Shown: piece by piece, positions 13,873 to 26,541 of the stretch | Position numbering within the stretch: the first letter of the stretch is position 1 | Layout: every line of letters begins with the position of its first letter | Source of the DNA: Loxodes magnus | Taxonomy: Eukaryota > Ciliophora > Karyorelictea > Loxodida > Loxodidae | Length of the DNA stretch: 64,000 nucleotides | Direction of reading: 5' to 3' | Assembly (NCBI GenBank): GCA_946699065.1 | Contig: CAMPDV010000115.1 | Span: forward strand, 496,001 to 560,000 | The notes under the pieces: model-generated | The model's database searches: none | Seen by the model: only the letters and a program-made list of their open reading frames with translations | Told to the model about the DNA's origin: nothing | Translations under genes and position numbers: made by a program

Positions 13873-16811
13873 TAGATTTATTATGTGGCACAAGCTAAAA
13901 AACTTTAAAAAGAAAAACTCAGTTTGAAAGAAAAAAGCTTTGACTTACATAACATAAGATCTGTCTTTAAGCTTTAAATCGCAAAATATAAATTAGGATT
14001 GAAAAAGTTAACAAGAGTAAGTTGCAGACCAACCAAGTTAATAAGATAAATAAGAACTAAGATAGAAAATGCTAACAGTAAAATGCTTAAATAAAACGAA
14101 ACTAAACAGAGTATTTAATTCATATATTTCGTTTTAATATTAATCACAAATTACCTTTTCATATAAGATAGGCTTTAATTAAAGTTAAATAAAGTTCTTA
14201 AAGATCCTATAAATTAATTATTAAAGCCAATAGGATTAGTTAGAGATTTATATGGTTCTTTTAAATTTCTAAATAGGAAGTTAAAACTAAGAGTACTTCT
14301 ATTAAAAGTTAAGATCTTTCAATTAAAGCAATTCGTAAAGTTTTTTAACTTTGCTTATTCTAACTATTTTCCTTAAATTGCTATCTCATATTCACTTTTA
14401 ATTAAATTGATGTTTTCAAAATTTTTATATGCTTGTGATTAAGTTGGATATTGCAAGCCATCCTTTGCTTCTATCTAAATTTTTTATGAGGTTAATTTTT
14501 TTCAATTATTGGCACTTTCATTATTAGCCTAATTTTCTCTTTCGTATTTTAATTAGCTTCTTTAAGCTCAAATTATTACTAAACCCAGCAGATGTAATAT
14601 ATATAGAGAATGATGTTTATTTCCTTTTCATACTATTTGCTTACTGTCAGTCTAATTTATATCTCTTTCATTCTTCTAAAAAGTACCCTTAATTGCAAAG
14701 TGTTTCCATAATCTAAATTTTAATATCCTACGTAATGTCATTTGAATCGTTGTGATTTATCACCCTTGTTCTGTGCTATTTAGTTAGTATATAATCATAA
14801 GAGTTTATAAGGTTCTAGTAAGACCTAGCATAAACTTTTGAGGTAAATCTCAAAATTTTACAGGAGTCAAGGCTAGATATCAAATTCCTTTTTTAATGCA
14901 GTGTTTATCAAAGTGACCTAAAGCTTAGAATAAAAAACCCAGCAATCCTTACATTTATCATGGTTGGTAATAAAAAAACCTTTATATGTTCGTTATGAAT
15001 ATATTAGATATATTTATAAGCATAAACAAAATATGCTTCCAATAGTTATATTCAATATTAGTTAGAAACCGAGATTCAGTTTAAAGGTAAATGAATGTCA
15101 TTTAGAGTTTATATTTTGGTTATAGCTTTTAGAATACTAGGGATTGAAGAGCTTAACTCTTTTAAGACTCTCTAAGAAACTAAAAGTAATTAGTTTCAAT
15201 TAAGATTCTTTTATTTCAAGTTTAACTAACTTAAAGAAAAATCTAATTAAAAGCATGAATTATAGAGGAAAGAAAATAACTAAGAGTCTGCTTTTAAAAC
15301 TTTAAATAAAAGAGTATTAATCTTTTAAAGTATTCTCAGAGTATCTCATATAGCTAAATAACAATATCTAGATACTAATTTATTTGGTTTTATACAATTA
15401 ATTCTAAAACTTGCAGAGAATAAAGTAAATAACTAAGATAATTTATATAACTAAACATCACTGGCTATATAATAATCATACTAATAGCAGAAGATTTTAG
15501 TTTCTTTACTTGCTTCAGTTGAACAATTCTCCTCTTTAATAGAAAATTTATTCTATCTTATGTAAAGAATTTCTATGTAACATCTTCCTTTGATCTACTA
15601 GTAAAAAAGGTTTGTGTCTAAGCATCCATTAGCTGGTTTTAAATCAGAGTTAGATTAGGAATTCTTGTTTCTTTAGCTTTCCTTTTTATTTTTCTTTTTA
15701 TTAGTGATAGCCAATATGAGTATTAATAAACCTCTTTTCTTTAAAATTATCTAGATAATTAATTTCCTAATTAATACTCACTTTATTAGGTTTTTCATTA
15801 GTTAATAACCATAATATAAGGAAAAGGATATAGTATACTTACAGTGTCTAGAAGCTCAGTAGTAAGCAAAAATAAAGGTATTCCTAGTTACTATTAAAGA
15901 CAAATGAAATAGTTAAATAGTAATTGGTTATACTATCAAGGAGAGATAGGATAAGAATAAGATTAGCTTTAGAGCTCTATTGCTACTTTTATCTTTAGTA
16001 GAAAGGAAATTTTAAAGCTAGGGAATTTCTAATAATAGCTAAAGGAGAAAAGAATTTTAGAAATTAAATACAAAATGTAAGGAGATTATATACTTGTAGA
16101 ACTATAAGCCTGAGAGTAAAAAACATAAGAAGCAGCATTTTAATAAAAGGAGTTTTGACTAAAGCTTTATTCAAGGATCTATGCTAAATAAATCGGTAAA
16201 AGTAACTATATATCTTTATACATTTTACTAACTAATTTTCAAAAGAGGAAGAGGATAAAAGAGAATTGAAATAGAAGAACATTAAAGCATTAATAATACA
16301 TATGAAGCATTCTTTATTTAGTTAATTTTATTGCTATTGAAGTTTATAAATGAATGATGTTTAATATGATTATGATAAAACAAGAAACATTATGGGATTC
16401 TATATAAATAAGCCTTAATAGATGAAAGATAGAATGAAAGTCTTGCAAAGAGATTTAGAAATTGGTAAAATCTATAAGAGTAATCAAGGATTTGAACTTC
16501 ATGGCTATAATATGTGAGTTTCTTTCTTATTGAGATTAAAATGTAGTTTCGTTAGCAGTCTATTTAGAATAAAGCATCAAAAGGGTCAGTTCCTAATTAC
16601 TCTCTTTTATTATGTCAAAGAACCAAAATTTCATTTTCAAAAAATAGGCAAAGATCAATTTTTAAAATTATTTAGCTAGCAGTCTAAAATCTAATTAAAA
16701 AGAACTAAACTAACTTCAAAGTCAATTGATCCTTTTAAACCTATCATACTAAGTTTAAAAACACTAAATCAACAATTAAAGTAAACTAGTGAGGAAAGTC
16801 TTAAAGATTGA
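13873..16811 (+). pseudogene. Unrecognised multi-pass membrane protein, decayed
   Basis: One frame stays free of frameshift from 13873 to at least 16113, broken only by TGA codons (first at 14611, then about seven more). The 246 codons before 14611 are uninterrupted. A frameshift between ~16200 and 16360 moves the reading to another frame that continues to TGA 16809-16811. Hydrophobic segments lie at ~14110-14165 (FIYFVLILITNYLFI), ~15463-15510 and ~15660-15715 (LGILVSLAFLFIFLFI), separated by long polar regions. The tail near 16380-16500 is charged and well-behaved (KVLQRDLEIGKIY). This suggests a large receptor- or channel-like membrane protein, but I recognise no domain. An ABC-type membrane domain was considered and no Walker motif was found. 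The start is unknown. It lies ~600 bp after the cysteine-rich gene on the same strand. Confidence 0.55.
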
Positions 16812-19151
16812 TGAGTCTCGCCTTATAAATATGATATATAAAAATCTATAATTAATAGAGTAAAGTTAACTTATAATAAATATCTTTATTCAAATACTGT
16901 AAGTAGAAGAAATTAAAAACTTAATTGATTTAATAAAAGGAAAATAGAAACAATTATAATTTTGGTTGTAGTAATTCAAAGAAAAATATCTTAGGCTAAC
17001 AAATTATGGAAATTTCTGGATTTAAAATTCAATTATCTTTCTGAGTTTATTGTTCTATAAAGCATTTGAATATGAGGTCAATATACTAGTGGTATCATCT
17101 AAAAATAATTGAAAAGAAAAACACTTAAAAAAGTTAAATAAGCTACTAAGAAAATACTAGCAAAATCAGTTGAATAGATTAAACATATAAACCAAAGCAA
17201 AAATGGTAGATGAAAAGATCTTAGTGTTTTTGTATTTCTGAAAACTAAAAATGAATACTGCAAGTAAAGCAAAGTTAATTATACATTTAATCAAAGGAGT
17301 CAATTATAAGTTAATTTACCTATATAAGATAAAAGTTAAGCTATATAAGTAAATTTAATAAAAGCTTAGCTTATAAAGATAAATGAAACAAATTAAATTT
17401 ATATCGTAAATAAATTATAGAGTACCATTTTAGATAAACTAGAGTCAAATATAGATAAAGGAAAGCTAATTATATAGGTAATTTTAGAGGAATATTTTAA
17501 TCATAAATGTTTCTTAATAAGGAATTATTAAGGATAGACAAAGAAGGGAAAGTAAAAGATGTAGAGAATTAATTATAAGGTAGAAGTTTACAGTTGAAGT
17601 TAAAATTTATATCATAAATTTACAATTAAATTAAATCAATAAAACAACTAAGTGGTAAAGTATAGAGAAGTCTAGATAATCGCAAAAATAAAAAACTTAA
17701 TCTAGAAGAAAATAAATATAGATGAACCTATAATAAAATCCTTTATAAACAATCAGACTTTATTTTAATAATACATTCTCAAATAAATCTTAACCAAGAT
17801 TCACTTAAACTTTACAAATGCATTTAAGTTATCATTAATACCTTAATACCTAAAACCATTAAGAACTATTTTTAAACTTAAATAAAAGAACTAATAAATA
17901 AATAAATGCATATTAAAGTATTTGCATATCCCTTTAATTTTTGCTTACTACTACAACTAGTAAATATTTCTCTATAATTAACTAGTATATCAAATATAAT
18001 TTTATATCCCTTATTTAATTACTCTCACTACTATTAATGCTTATTAAAAAACCCTAGTAAGTTTTGATGAAGGACATTTAAAAGCTATTAGATATAGAAT
18101 ATTGAGTATTTGAATTTAGGATTCTTTATTCAAGGATTATTTTAATAGTCTATTAGATATCTTTACTTTATAAATATTAGACCAATTTATATATAATACT
18201 AAGGGAGAAATAATAAAAAGCTTATTAAAGAAGTATAATTGAAAATAATCAAAGGTAGGTAGCTTAAAAATTAGAGGAATGGATGTTAATAGAAGGCTTG
18301 TATTCTCTTTTAGCAGCCTTATAAAGCAACTAATTAGTTAGTTAGAAGATAAGAAGGATAAAAAAGATATGATATAGCTAAATCAGTGAAGATCTATACA
18401 AGAGATAGATGTGCTTTGAAGAGTATTTAGGAACTAAAAATTTGAAAGGGTCAGATAAAAACTATCTAGATTCTTCAAAAAAAGGTATTCAAAAGTTCTT
18501 CAAAACTTATCTTGGTGATAGTAATTATAGAGAGAGCTTAGGTTATCATTTTATAGAACTAAAAGTGAGATAAGAGAGAGGTTCGCTAAATAGAGGATAA
18601 AAAATTCTTTGATCTTTGATAAAGTCTCTTTTATATTTAAATTAGTTTAATTTATGATTCAACGCTATATTTCAATAGATGAACAAGAAGAAAAGCTTTA
18701 ATCAATATTTTATTTCTTTAAAAGAAAAGATTAAGTTACTTAGACGCTATAAACTAAAGCTATATAGCAATAAATAAATTTCATATAATTCAACATATTA
18801 AGACTTAATTATGTAAGGAAAAGGTATTAAGCAATCATAATTTTAAAAATGTTTATAAAAAGAAAAAAAATCAGTAATAAAAACAAACTAATGACAAAGT
18901 CTAAAATAAATAGAAAAATTATAAGATAAACATAAAGGAAAATGAATAAAATAAATAAATTTATTATGTTGTAGAAATTGCTATTTTAATATTAAGTTAG
19001 TATGAAAGGGAGGTTTTCAGATTAAGAAATAAATGATGAATAATAGTGAGATAAATTTCAATAAACTTAGATAAAGAAAAAGCCTATTATAAAAAGTTTA
19101 TATTGTAAATTATATTTAAATCTAAATTTCTTGTTTAATTTAATAATCATT
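16812..19151. other. A+T-rich region with one coding remnant (18418-18612, +)
   Basis: Mostly Lys/Asn/Gln-coding A+T-rich DNA. At 18418-18612 (+) a 64-codon frame ending in TGA reads like ordinary protein (GIQKFFKTYLGDSNYRESLG) and is probably a fragment of an unidentified gene, perhaps the far 3' part of the membrane protein upstream. The last ~250 bp before 19152 are candidate 5' flank of the RING gene. Confidence 0.35.
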
Positions 19152-22100
19152 ATGTCTTACCCAGCAATGATAAAGGGTTCTGTCGAAGAAACTGATATCT
19201 AATTTACCCAGTTTGGTACTCCTCCTTCATTTTAGGAATTAAAGAATAATATCTAAAACTAAGTAAGCTAAAAAGGAATCATAAATTTCTAAATTTAAAT
19301 GACTTAAGATATTTCAAGTACGAGATAGACTTTAAATATATACGATGATAGAAGCTACCAAGAAGCATTATAGATATGCTTGACAAAGTGCTTTTAAACA
19401 ATGAATCTAAATATTAAAAAGGAATAAAACTTCGTTAATTAAGCTTAGATTGGGTAATAAGGCGTGATGAATAATCCCATTATTAATAATCCACAATTCG
19501 TTGGTCAAGTTTAAGGATTTACTTAAGTAAATTAATAAAGTATAGGAACATAACAAAATAATCCTTCAAGTAATCCTCAATTTAATTAAGGATAACAATA
19601 TCCGGGAAATCTTGGCAACATCTATTAGTAAGGTAATATAAATCCTAATTTATAACCTGGAACTATCCCCATAAGATTAGTTTAAAACTTAAGTGCCTAA
19701 TAATGCAATATAACCTACTAATCCTTAAGTTAATCCTCAATTTAATTAAGGATAACAAAATCTAGGAAATCTTGGTAACATCTATTAGTAAGGTAATATG
19801 GCCCCTAATTTATAACCTGGAACATTCCCATAAGATTAGTTTAAAACTTAAGTGCCTAATAATGCAATATAACCTACTAATCCTTAAGTTAATCCTCAAT
19901 TTAATTAAGGATAACAATATCCGGGAAATCTTGGCAACATCTATTAGTAAGGTAATATAAATCCTAATTTATAACCTGGAACTACCCCATAAGATTAGTT
20001 TAAAACTTAAGTGCCTAATAATGCAATATAACCTACTAATCCTTAAGTTAATCCTCAATTTAATTAAGGATAACAAAATCTAGGAAATCTTGGCAACATC
20101 TATTAGTAAGGTAATATGGCCCCTAATTTATAACCTGGAACTACCCCATAAGATTAGTTTAAAAACTTAAGTGCCTAATAATGCAATATAACCTACTAAT
20201 CCTTAAGTTAATCCTCAATTAAATTAAGGATAACAAAATCTAGGAAATCTTGGCAACATCTATTAGTAAGGTAATATAAATCCTAATTTATAACCTGGAA
20301 CATTCCCATAAGATTAGTTTAAAACTTAAGTGCCTAATAATGCAATATAACCTACTAATCCTTAAGTTAATCCTCAATTTAATTAAGGATAACAAAATCT
20401 AGGAAATCTCGGTAACATCTACTAGTAAGGTAATATAAATCCTAATTTATAACCTGGAACTATTCCCATAAGATCAGTTTAAAAACAAGTGCCTAACACT
20501 GCAATATAATCTAAAAATCCTTCGAGTTAATTCTCAATTAAATTAAGGATAACAATATCTAGTAAATCCTGGCAACATCTATTAGTAAGGTAATATGGCC
20601 ACTAATTTATAACCTGGAACTATTCCCATAAGATCAGTTTAAAACTTAAGTGTCTAATACTGGAATATAATCTAAAAATCCTTCGAGTTAATTCTCAATT
20701 AATTAAGGATAACAATATCTAGGAAATCTTGGCAACATCTACTAGTAAGGTAATATGGCCCCTAATTTATAACCTGGAACATTCCCATAAGATTAGTTTA
20801 AAAACTTAAGTGTCTAATAATGCAATATAATCTAAAAATCCTTAAGTTAATCCTCAATTTAATTAAGGATAACCAATATCTAGGAAATCCTGGTAACATC
20901 TATTAGTAAGGTAATATGGCCCCTAATTTATAACCTGGAACTATTCCCATAAGATTAGTTTAAAACTTAAGTGTCTAATAATGCAATATAATCCTAAAAT
21001 CCTTAGAGTAATTCTCAATTAATTTAAGGATAAACAAATCTAGGAAATCTCGGTAACATCTACTAGTAAGTCAATCTGACTCCTAATTTATAACCTGGAG
21101 CATCTCCATAAGATCAGTTTAAATAATAAGAGTCTAACACTGGAATATAATCTAAAAATCCTTCGAGCAATTCTCAATTAATTTAAGAATAACCAAATCT
21201 AGTAAATCCTGGTAACATCTATTAGTAAGGTAATATGGCCACTAATTTATAACCTGGAGCATTCCCATAAGATCAGTTTAAATAACAAGTGTCTAACACT
21301 GGAATATAATCTAAAAATCCTTCGAGTAATCAACAATTAAATTAAGGATAACCAAATCTAGTAAATCCTGGTAAAAATATTAGTAAGGTAATATGGCCCC
21401 TAATTTATAACCTGGAGCATTCCCATAAGATCAGTTTAAATAACAATTGTCTAACACTGGAATATAATCAAAAAATCCTTCGAGTAATCAACAATTAAAT
21501 TAAGGATAACCAAATCTAGTAAATCTCGGTAACATCTACTAGTAAGTTAATATGGCCCCTAATTTATAACCTGGAGCATTCCCATAAGATCAGTTTAAAT
21601 AACAAGTGTCTAACACTGGAATATAATCTAAAAATCCTTCAATTAATTCTCAATTTAAATTAAGGATAACCAAATCTAGGAAACCTCGGTAACATCTACT
21701 AGTAAGTCAATCTGACTCCTAATTTATAACCTGGAACATTCCCATAAGATCAGTTTAAATAACAAGTGTCTAACACTGGAATATAATCTAAAAATCCTTC
21801 GAGTAATCAACAATTAAATTAAGGATAACCAAATCTAGTAAATCTCGGTAACATCTACTAGTAAGGTAATATAAATCCTAATTTATAACCTGGAACATCT
21901 CCATAAGACATGTTTAAATCAAAAGAATCTAACACTGGAATATAATCTAAAAATCCTTCGAGTAATCAACAATTAATTTAAGAATAACCAAATCTAGGAA
22001 ATCTCGGTAATATCTACTAGTAAGGTAATATAAATCCTAATTTATAACCTGAAAACTTAACAATAAACAAAATAAATCAAAGTTTGCTAAATAATACAAT

Positions 22101-23428
22101 GGACTATAACAATTCAATACGAGCTTCTTTTATTTAAATTAGTTAGTAAAGCAAAACTAAACTTAAAGAAAGCGAAGAAAGATTTTAATAAGTTTACTAG
22201 AAAATAACGCAAAGATAAAAACTCTTTAAATAAATACAGAATTATTTAAAATATAGTAGTGTTTAATCTGTAATAGTGAATTTGATTCTTAAATTAGTAT
22301 TCCTTTAAAATTACCTTGTAATCATTCTGCGTGCTAAGTATGTTTATTCAGTTAATTTAAATAAAAAAGGTAAATATAGTGCTCTAATTGCAATTTAATT
22401 TTCAAACAAAATCCTTAACTCTTCTCATAAAATTTGAAATTTTGAGGCAAATTAATGTGAAAAACTTGGAATCAATTTAATCAGCAAGAGAACTTATAGC
22501 AGACTTGAAATAAGTTTTCTTTTCTCTTAAAAAAGAAATGATTGAAGATTAGAACGAGTTTTTAAGCTTTCTATTCAGAATTCTTAATTTGACTATATTT
22601 TAAAGTTACAGCTTTTTCTTTTCATAAATTGATGAACTAACAGCAATTCTTAATAGCAAACAAGAAATAATTAATAAAAATCTTGTAAAAAATTCTTAAA
22701 ATTAGATTGATTATTATTAGATTGAAGATTTATTAAATCTATAAGAAATAGAAAAATTCTAGATAACTGAGATTTAAAAGTTTGCAAATGTAAAGTAATA
22801 GTTACTTAATTAGTTAAGTAGTTCTGTAGAAAATTTGAATTAAAATCACTTTAAAATTAATGAAGTTAATAAAATTTATCCAAACTTGACATAAAGCTTT
22901 CCAAAGTAAATTCGACAGTAGAGAGAAGATTCTATATAATAGCTAAAATCAAATTTACCATCAAAAGAAAATTCATCAGTTGAAACACCTTAGCAGCCTG
23001 TTCTTCTTTTAAATAAGAGAGAACCTTTATAAAATCTTATCTAAGCAAATGCTTAAAATGATTAAAGTTAATAAGAAAATACTTCACATTAAAAAACGCA
23101 AGGAAAGGACACTCAAAAATAAAGCTCAGAAGATTAAAATAGGTTAGAAAAATGCATGAATTGTCTAAAATAAAAATAATTAAACTAATTTATCAAAACT
23201 ATAGAATGTGGACATAATTTCTGCAAAGAATGCATGAGAAACCATATCAAAAAAAAGGAGGATAAAAATACATTTCTATGGGAGAAGAACTGGAAGTTTA
23301 AAAAGATTTAATGCCTTTATTGCAAATATGATTTAAAAGATGAAGAAATCATTAATATAGTTGGAAAAGTAGAAATCGAAGCAAAACGACAAGAATTAGA
23401 AAGTCAAAAAGAATGCTTTATAATTTGA
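19152..23428 (+). pseudogene. RING family copy A: Gln/Asn-rich protein with two zinc-finger ends
   Basis: Starts ATG TCT TAC CCA. The conserved N-domain (~100 codons, with YDDRSYQEALQIC) leads into 16 tandem 53-codon Pro/Asn/Gln/Gly units (19572-22060). A RING-like cluster follows at 22262-22420 (CLICN, PCNHSACQVC, QCSNC), then a helical Gln/Glu-rich linker, and a second RING-like finger at 23150-23330 (CMNC, ECGHNFCKEC, CLYC), ending with TGA 23426-23428. RING pairs suggest E3 ubiquitin-ligase-type activity. It is close to intact: a one-base loss near 22430 is clear against copy B, and several repeat units are 160 rather than 159 bp, which shifts frame. Paralogues lie at 26542-28402 (-) and 30895-34764 (+). 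Compared with copy B it lacks the OTU insert, with a precise in-frame junction. A functional gene with assembly indels remains possible. Confidence 0.75.
19572..22060 (+). repeat. Coding minisatellite, ~16 units of 159 bp
   Basis: The unit begins AATCCTCAATTTAATTAAGG and contains AATTTATAACCTGGA. Unit starts at 19572, 19732, 19891, 20050 and 20210 show the 159-160 bp period. In frame, 159 bp encodes 53 residues (NPQFNQGQQ..NLGNIYQQGN..NLQPGTFPQDQF..). The first five or six units are nearly identical. Later units (from ~20500) diverge, with Asn/Thr changes and one-base indels at the ATTCCCATAAG/ATCCCCATAAG site, so the array is probably expanding at its 5' end and decaying at its 3' end. Confidence 0.9.
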
Positions 23429-26400
23429 TAGAAACTTGATAAAAAGCATAGTTATTCAAATTTAAATTTAAAATTAGCTTTCTTTGCATAAAAAATAATC
23501 TATTAAATCTTAATTTTATATCTTAATGAAATAAAAAAATAAACTATTCCATAAAATATAATTAAGGGTCTTCCTTTGAAAAAATTATTCAATATTTTCT
23601 ATTGCTTAATTAAAATGAGCCAAATTACTAGAAAAAAGTAAAATGAGCTTTTATTATTTTTCTTATTTATTTTAATTAATATTTATTCTTTTTTTAATTG
23701 TTCAATTATAAGCTTGCTAGGAAAATAAATGAGCATCTTAGTCTATTAGATTTTGGTAATGATAAGTCCAAAAGTTAAACTTTAGCTATAGCCATTTTTA
23801 ATTTATTTTTTATATAGATTAAATTTTTTATTTGAGCATACTTAATTAAAATTTAAAAAAGATACATAACCAAGTTTTTCAATCATTGATAGATGCTCAA
23901 TCTTTTCGAACTTGAATTCATACAGAATGTTCTTATCTTCGTTATTTCTTAAAATAAAATTTTTTAACCAACACAGTATAAAATACAGGCTGATTAAAAG
24001 ATATATCTTGGTGTTTTTAATTTCATAAAGTAACTAACAGAAATAGATTATAATTTTAAATGTTAGCTCTAATGTTCAATAAGGGTATATCATAGCAACA
24101 ATAATAATTAATTATAAAGAAATAAAAATTAAGACTAGCCTTTATGAATAACTATTAGATTTAATTTTTAATAATCTAAAACTTAATTAGTTAACTATTT
24201 GAAACAAGTTACTTAAATAAGTATCTTAAAGTTTAGAGTTATAATACGAGAGATAAAGTAAAATAGACTCTAGTAGAGAAACTAGAAGCATATTTAAGAA
24301 TCTTTCCTTTCATCTTAGATTGCTCTATCATTTCTTAGTTCATAATCTCTAAAATGAAATATCTTAAATTTAATTTTATTTGGAGGAAATAAATAAAATA
24401 GTCTTTTTGACTGGCAAATCTTTAGGATTTATATTTAACATAATAGACATATCATATCCCTCTTATCTTAATGAGATAAAATAGATGTAGATATGAATAT
24501 TAGTGTAAAATTAAACAGAATCTTTTTTTCTTCTATAATATTTGAATTATAAGATAAGAAAAATAATCAAAAGGCAAAGAGTAATAAATGATTATATAGC
24601 TAACTAGAGGTATAAATTGCTAGATTGCTATGGTTTAAATATAACAGAGTATTAAATAATAGTAGCATTGCTTGTACAACTATCATATGGTATTAAGCTT
24701 TAAATTTATATAAAGAAGACTGAATTTTTTTAAATGATTAGGTAATTAAAAATAATTAATAAGGCTAATAAAATAGAAATAAATATATCTTATGACTGCA
24801 TAAAATAGTTGAAACTTAATTAACTTTCAAATTAGCAGGCAACGGACAATTCTTTCTTATTTAATTATTAAACAATTAAAAAAACTTGAAAGCAAAGCTT
24901 AAAGGTGAGATTTAGATAGCAATAAAATTAAAGCTATCTCACACTTTAAAAAGTTACTCTAAAATTTAGAAATTTGAGGATGCTTTATTATTATGATATC
25001 TAGCTTTTTATTTTAATAAATTAGAGATTTAAGATTTTAAAGGTTTTTAAACTTTTCATTAATAATAAAAGTTAATTAAGATTTATTATATCTTCTACAC
25101 TTATTTCTTTATTATTATACTATAAAAATGAAAAATATATTTTTTAGTTATAAACATGAACTAACGGTAAATTTGAGCACAATAAAAGGTAGTTGGAACA
25201 TATTCTTTAAATGCTTAAATAGATTTTTTTTTGTATATTTTAGATAAGAGATGTGAGAATTGAATGAAGTTAGATATAAAAACTTTGAAATACATTTATT
25301 GAAAAAATAAAATTAAAAGTATAGTTCCATTAAGTAATAATTGAATAGTTAAATCCTAATGAAAAGTATCCTTGTAAGCTTAAATTTGCAACTACGAAAA
25401 TGGATACAGTTACTAAATAAAAAAATAAAAGAGCTTTATATTATTTAATTTATTTTTAATTATTACTTTTAATCAAAAATCTAGAGAAAATAATTTTTCA
25501 TAAGTTTAAAGTTCGATGATATCCGAAAATATCATAGTCAATATTTTAGTAAAAAGCATAAGGAATTATATATATATTGGAATATTTGTTAGTTTGTTAC
25601 AAAAGGACATTTAGAGGAAGTTTCAACTTAATTAGCAAAATATTTAAATTAAGAATTAAATTTTAAATTTTAAATATCTAAAGCTTATAATTTTATATTT
25701 AAGTATTTTAGCTATTTTTATATATCTTCATTTAAGTGAAAAGAAACTATAAAATTATGTTCTCTTTTACTCCGAAATTTTTTTAATGAAATATTTAAAG
25801 AAAAAATTAAAATTTTAATTACAAATTAAAAAAGAGACAAAACTTTAATTTTTTTAATTTAATTTAAGTTAGAAATAAAAATTGAAAGTTGCTAAATAAA
25901 CTAGTTATTAGACTTTATAAATTTAAAATAATAGCTTTTATTTAATATAATTAAGAAAGAATAAACAAAAAACTATCAACTTTAATATTTAATATTAGCT
26001 TGTTTTTATATGTTTTTTAATATTTAATCTCTATATTAAAATTTATAAGAATTAATATAATTTTAATACTTTTAGCAGCTAATTATAAATAAAATTGATT
26101 TAAATAAAAATATCTAAAATCTAAATATTAAGTCAATTCTAATTATAGTGAATAAAAATAATCAAAAGTTAAATTTACTAAGATACTTAATACTAATTAG
26201 GAAGAAAATATTAGAATTTTTATTTATTATATTTTAAGTGTTAGTATATCAATAAATAATGAATATCCTTAAGGTTGAAACATATAATTACTATAAACTG
26301 TATAATTAAAATAAATTTAAAGAAAGCTATGGCTATTTAATTGATTTATTCTACAAAATAATATATATTAGATTTTTAATTTTAATATAAATATATAAAA

Positions 26401-26541
26401 TTATAATAGATTTTAATTATTGTATAAAATCCTCTTTAATTTCAAAAGAAATTAGTATTAAAACAATCTCGGAATTTAAATTTTTTTTTGTTTACAATTT
26501 TTTATTTTATAACTAAAAAGATATTAAGTTATTTAATTTTT
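23429..26541. other. Long A+T-rich stretch, one possible coding scrap
   Basis: No gene. On the minus strand ~23990-23860 a short frame reads like protein (NILYEFKFEKIEHLSMIEKL), a possible relic exon. The rest is homopolymer-rich A+T DNA without inverted repeats, RNA genes or recognisable transposon ends. Confidence 0.4.

Noticed and set aside
15600-16113. ABC-transporter membrane domain in the 13.9-16.8 kb gene
   Set aside because: A short ..SWFQIRVRLG.. resemblance only. No Walker A, signature or Walker B motif in any nearby frame.
19772-19960. 62-codon ORF in the tandem array
   Set aside because: Out-of-frame shadow of the 53-codon repeat.
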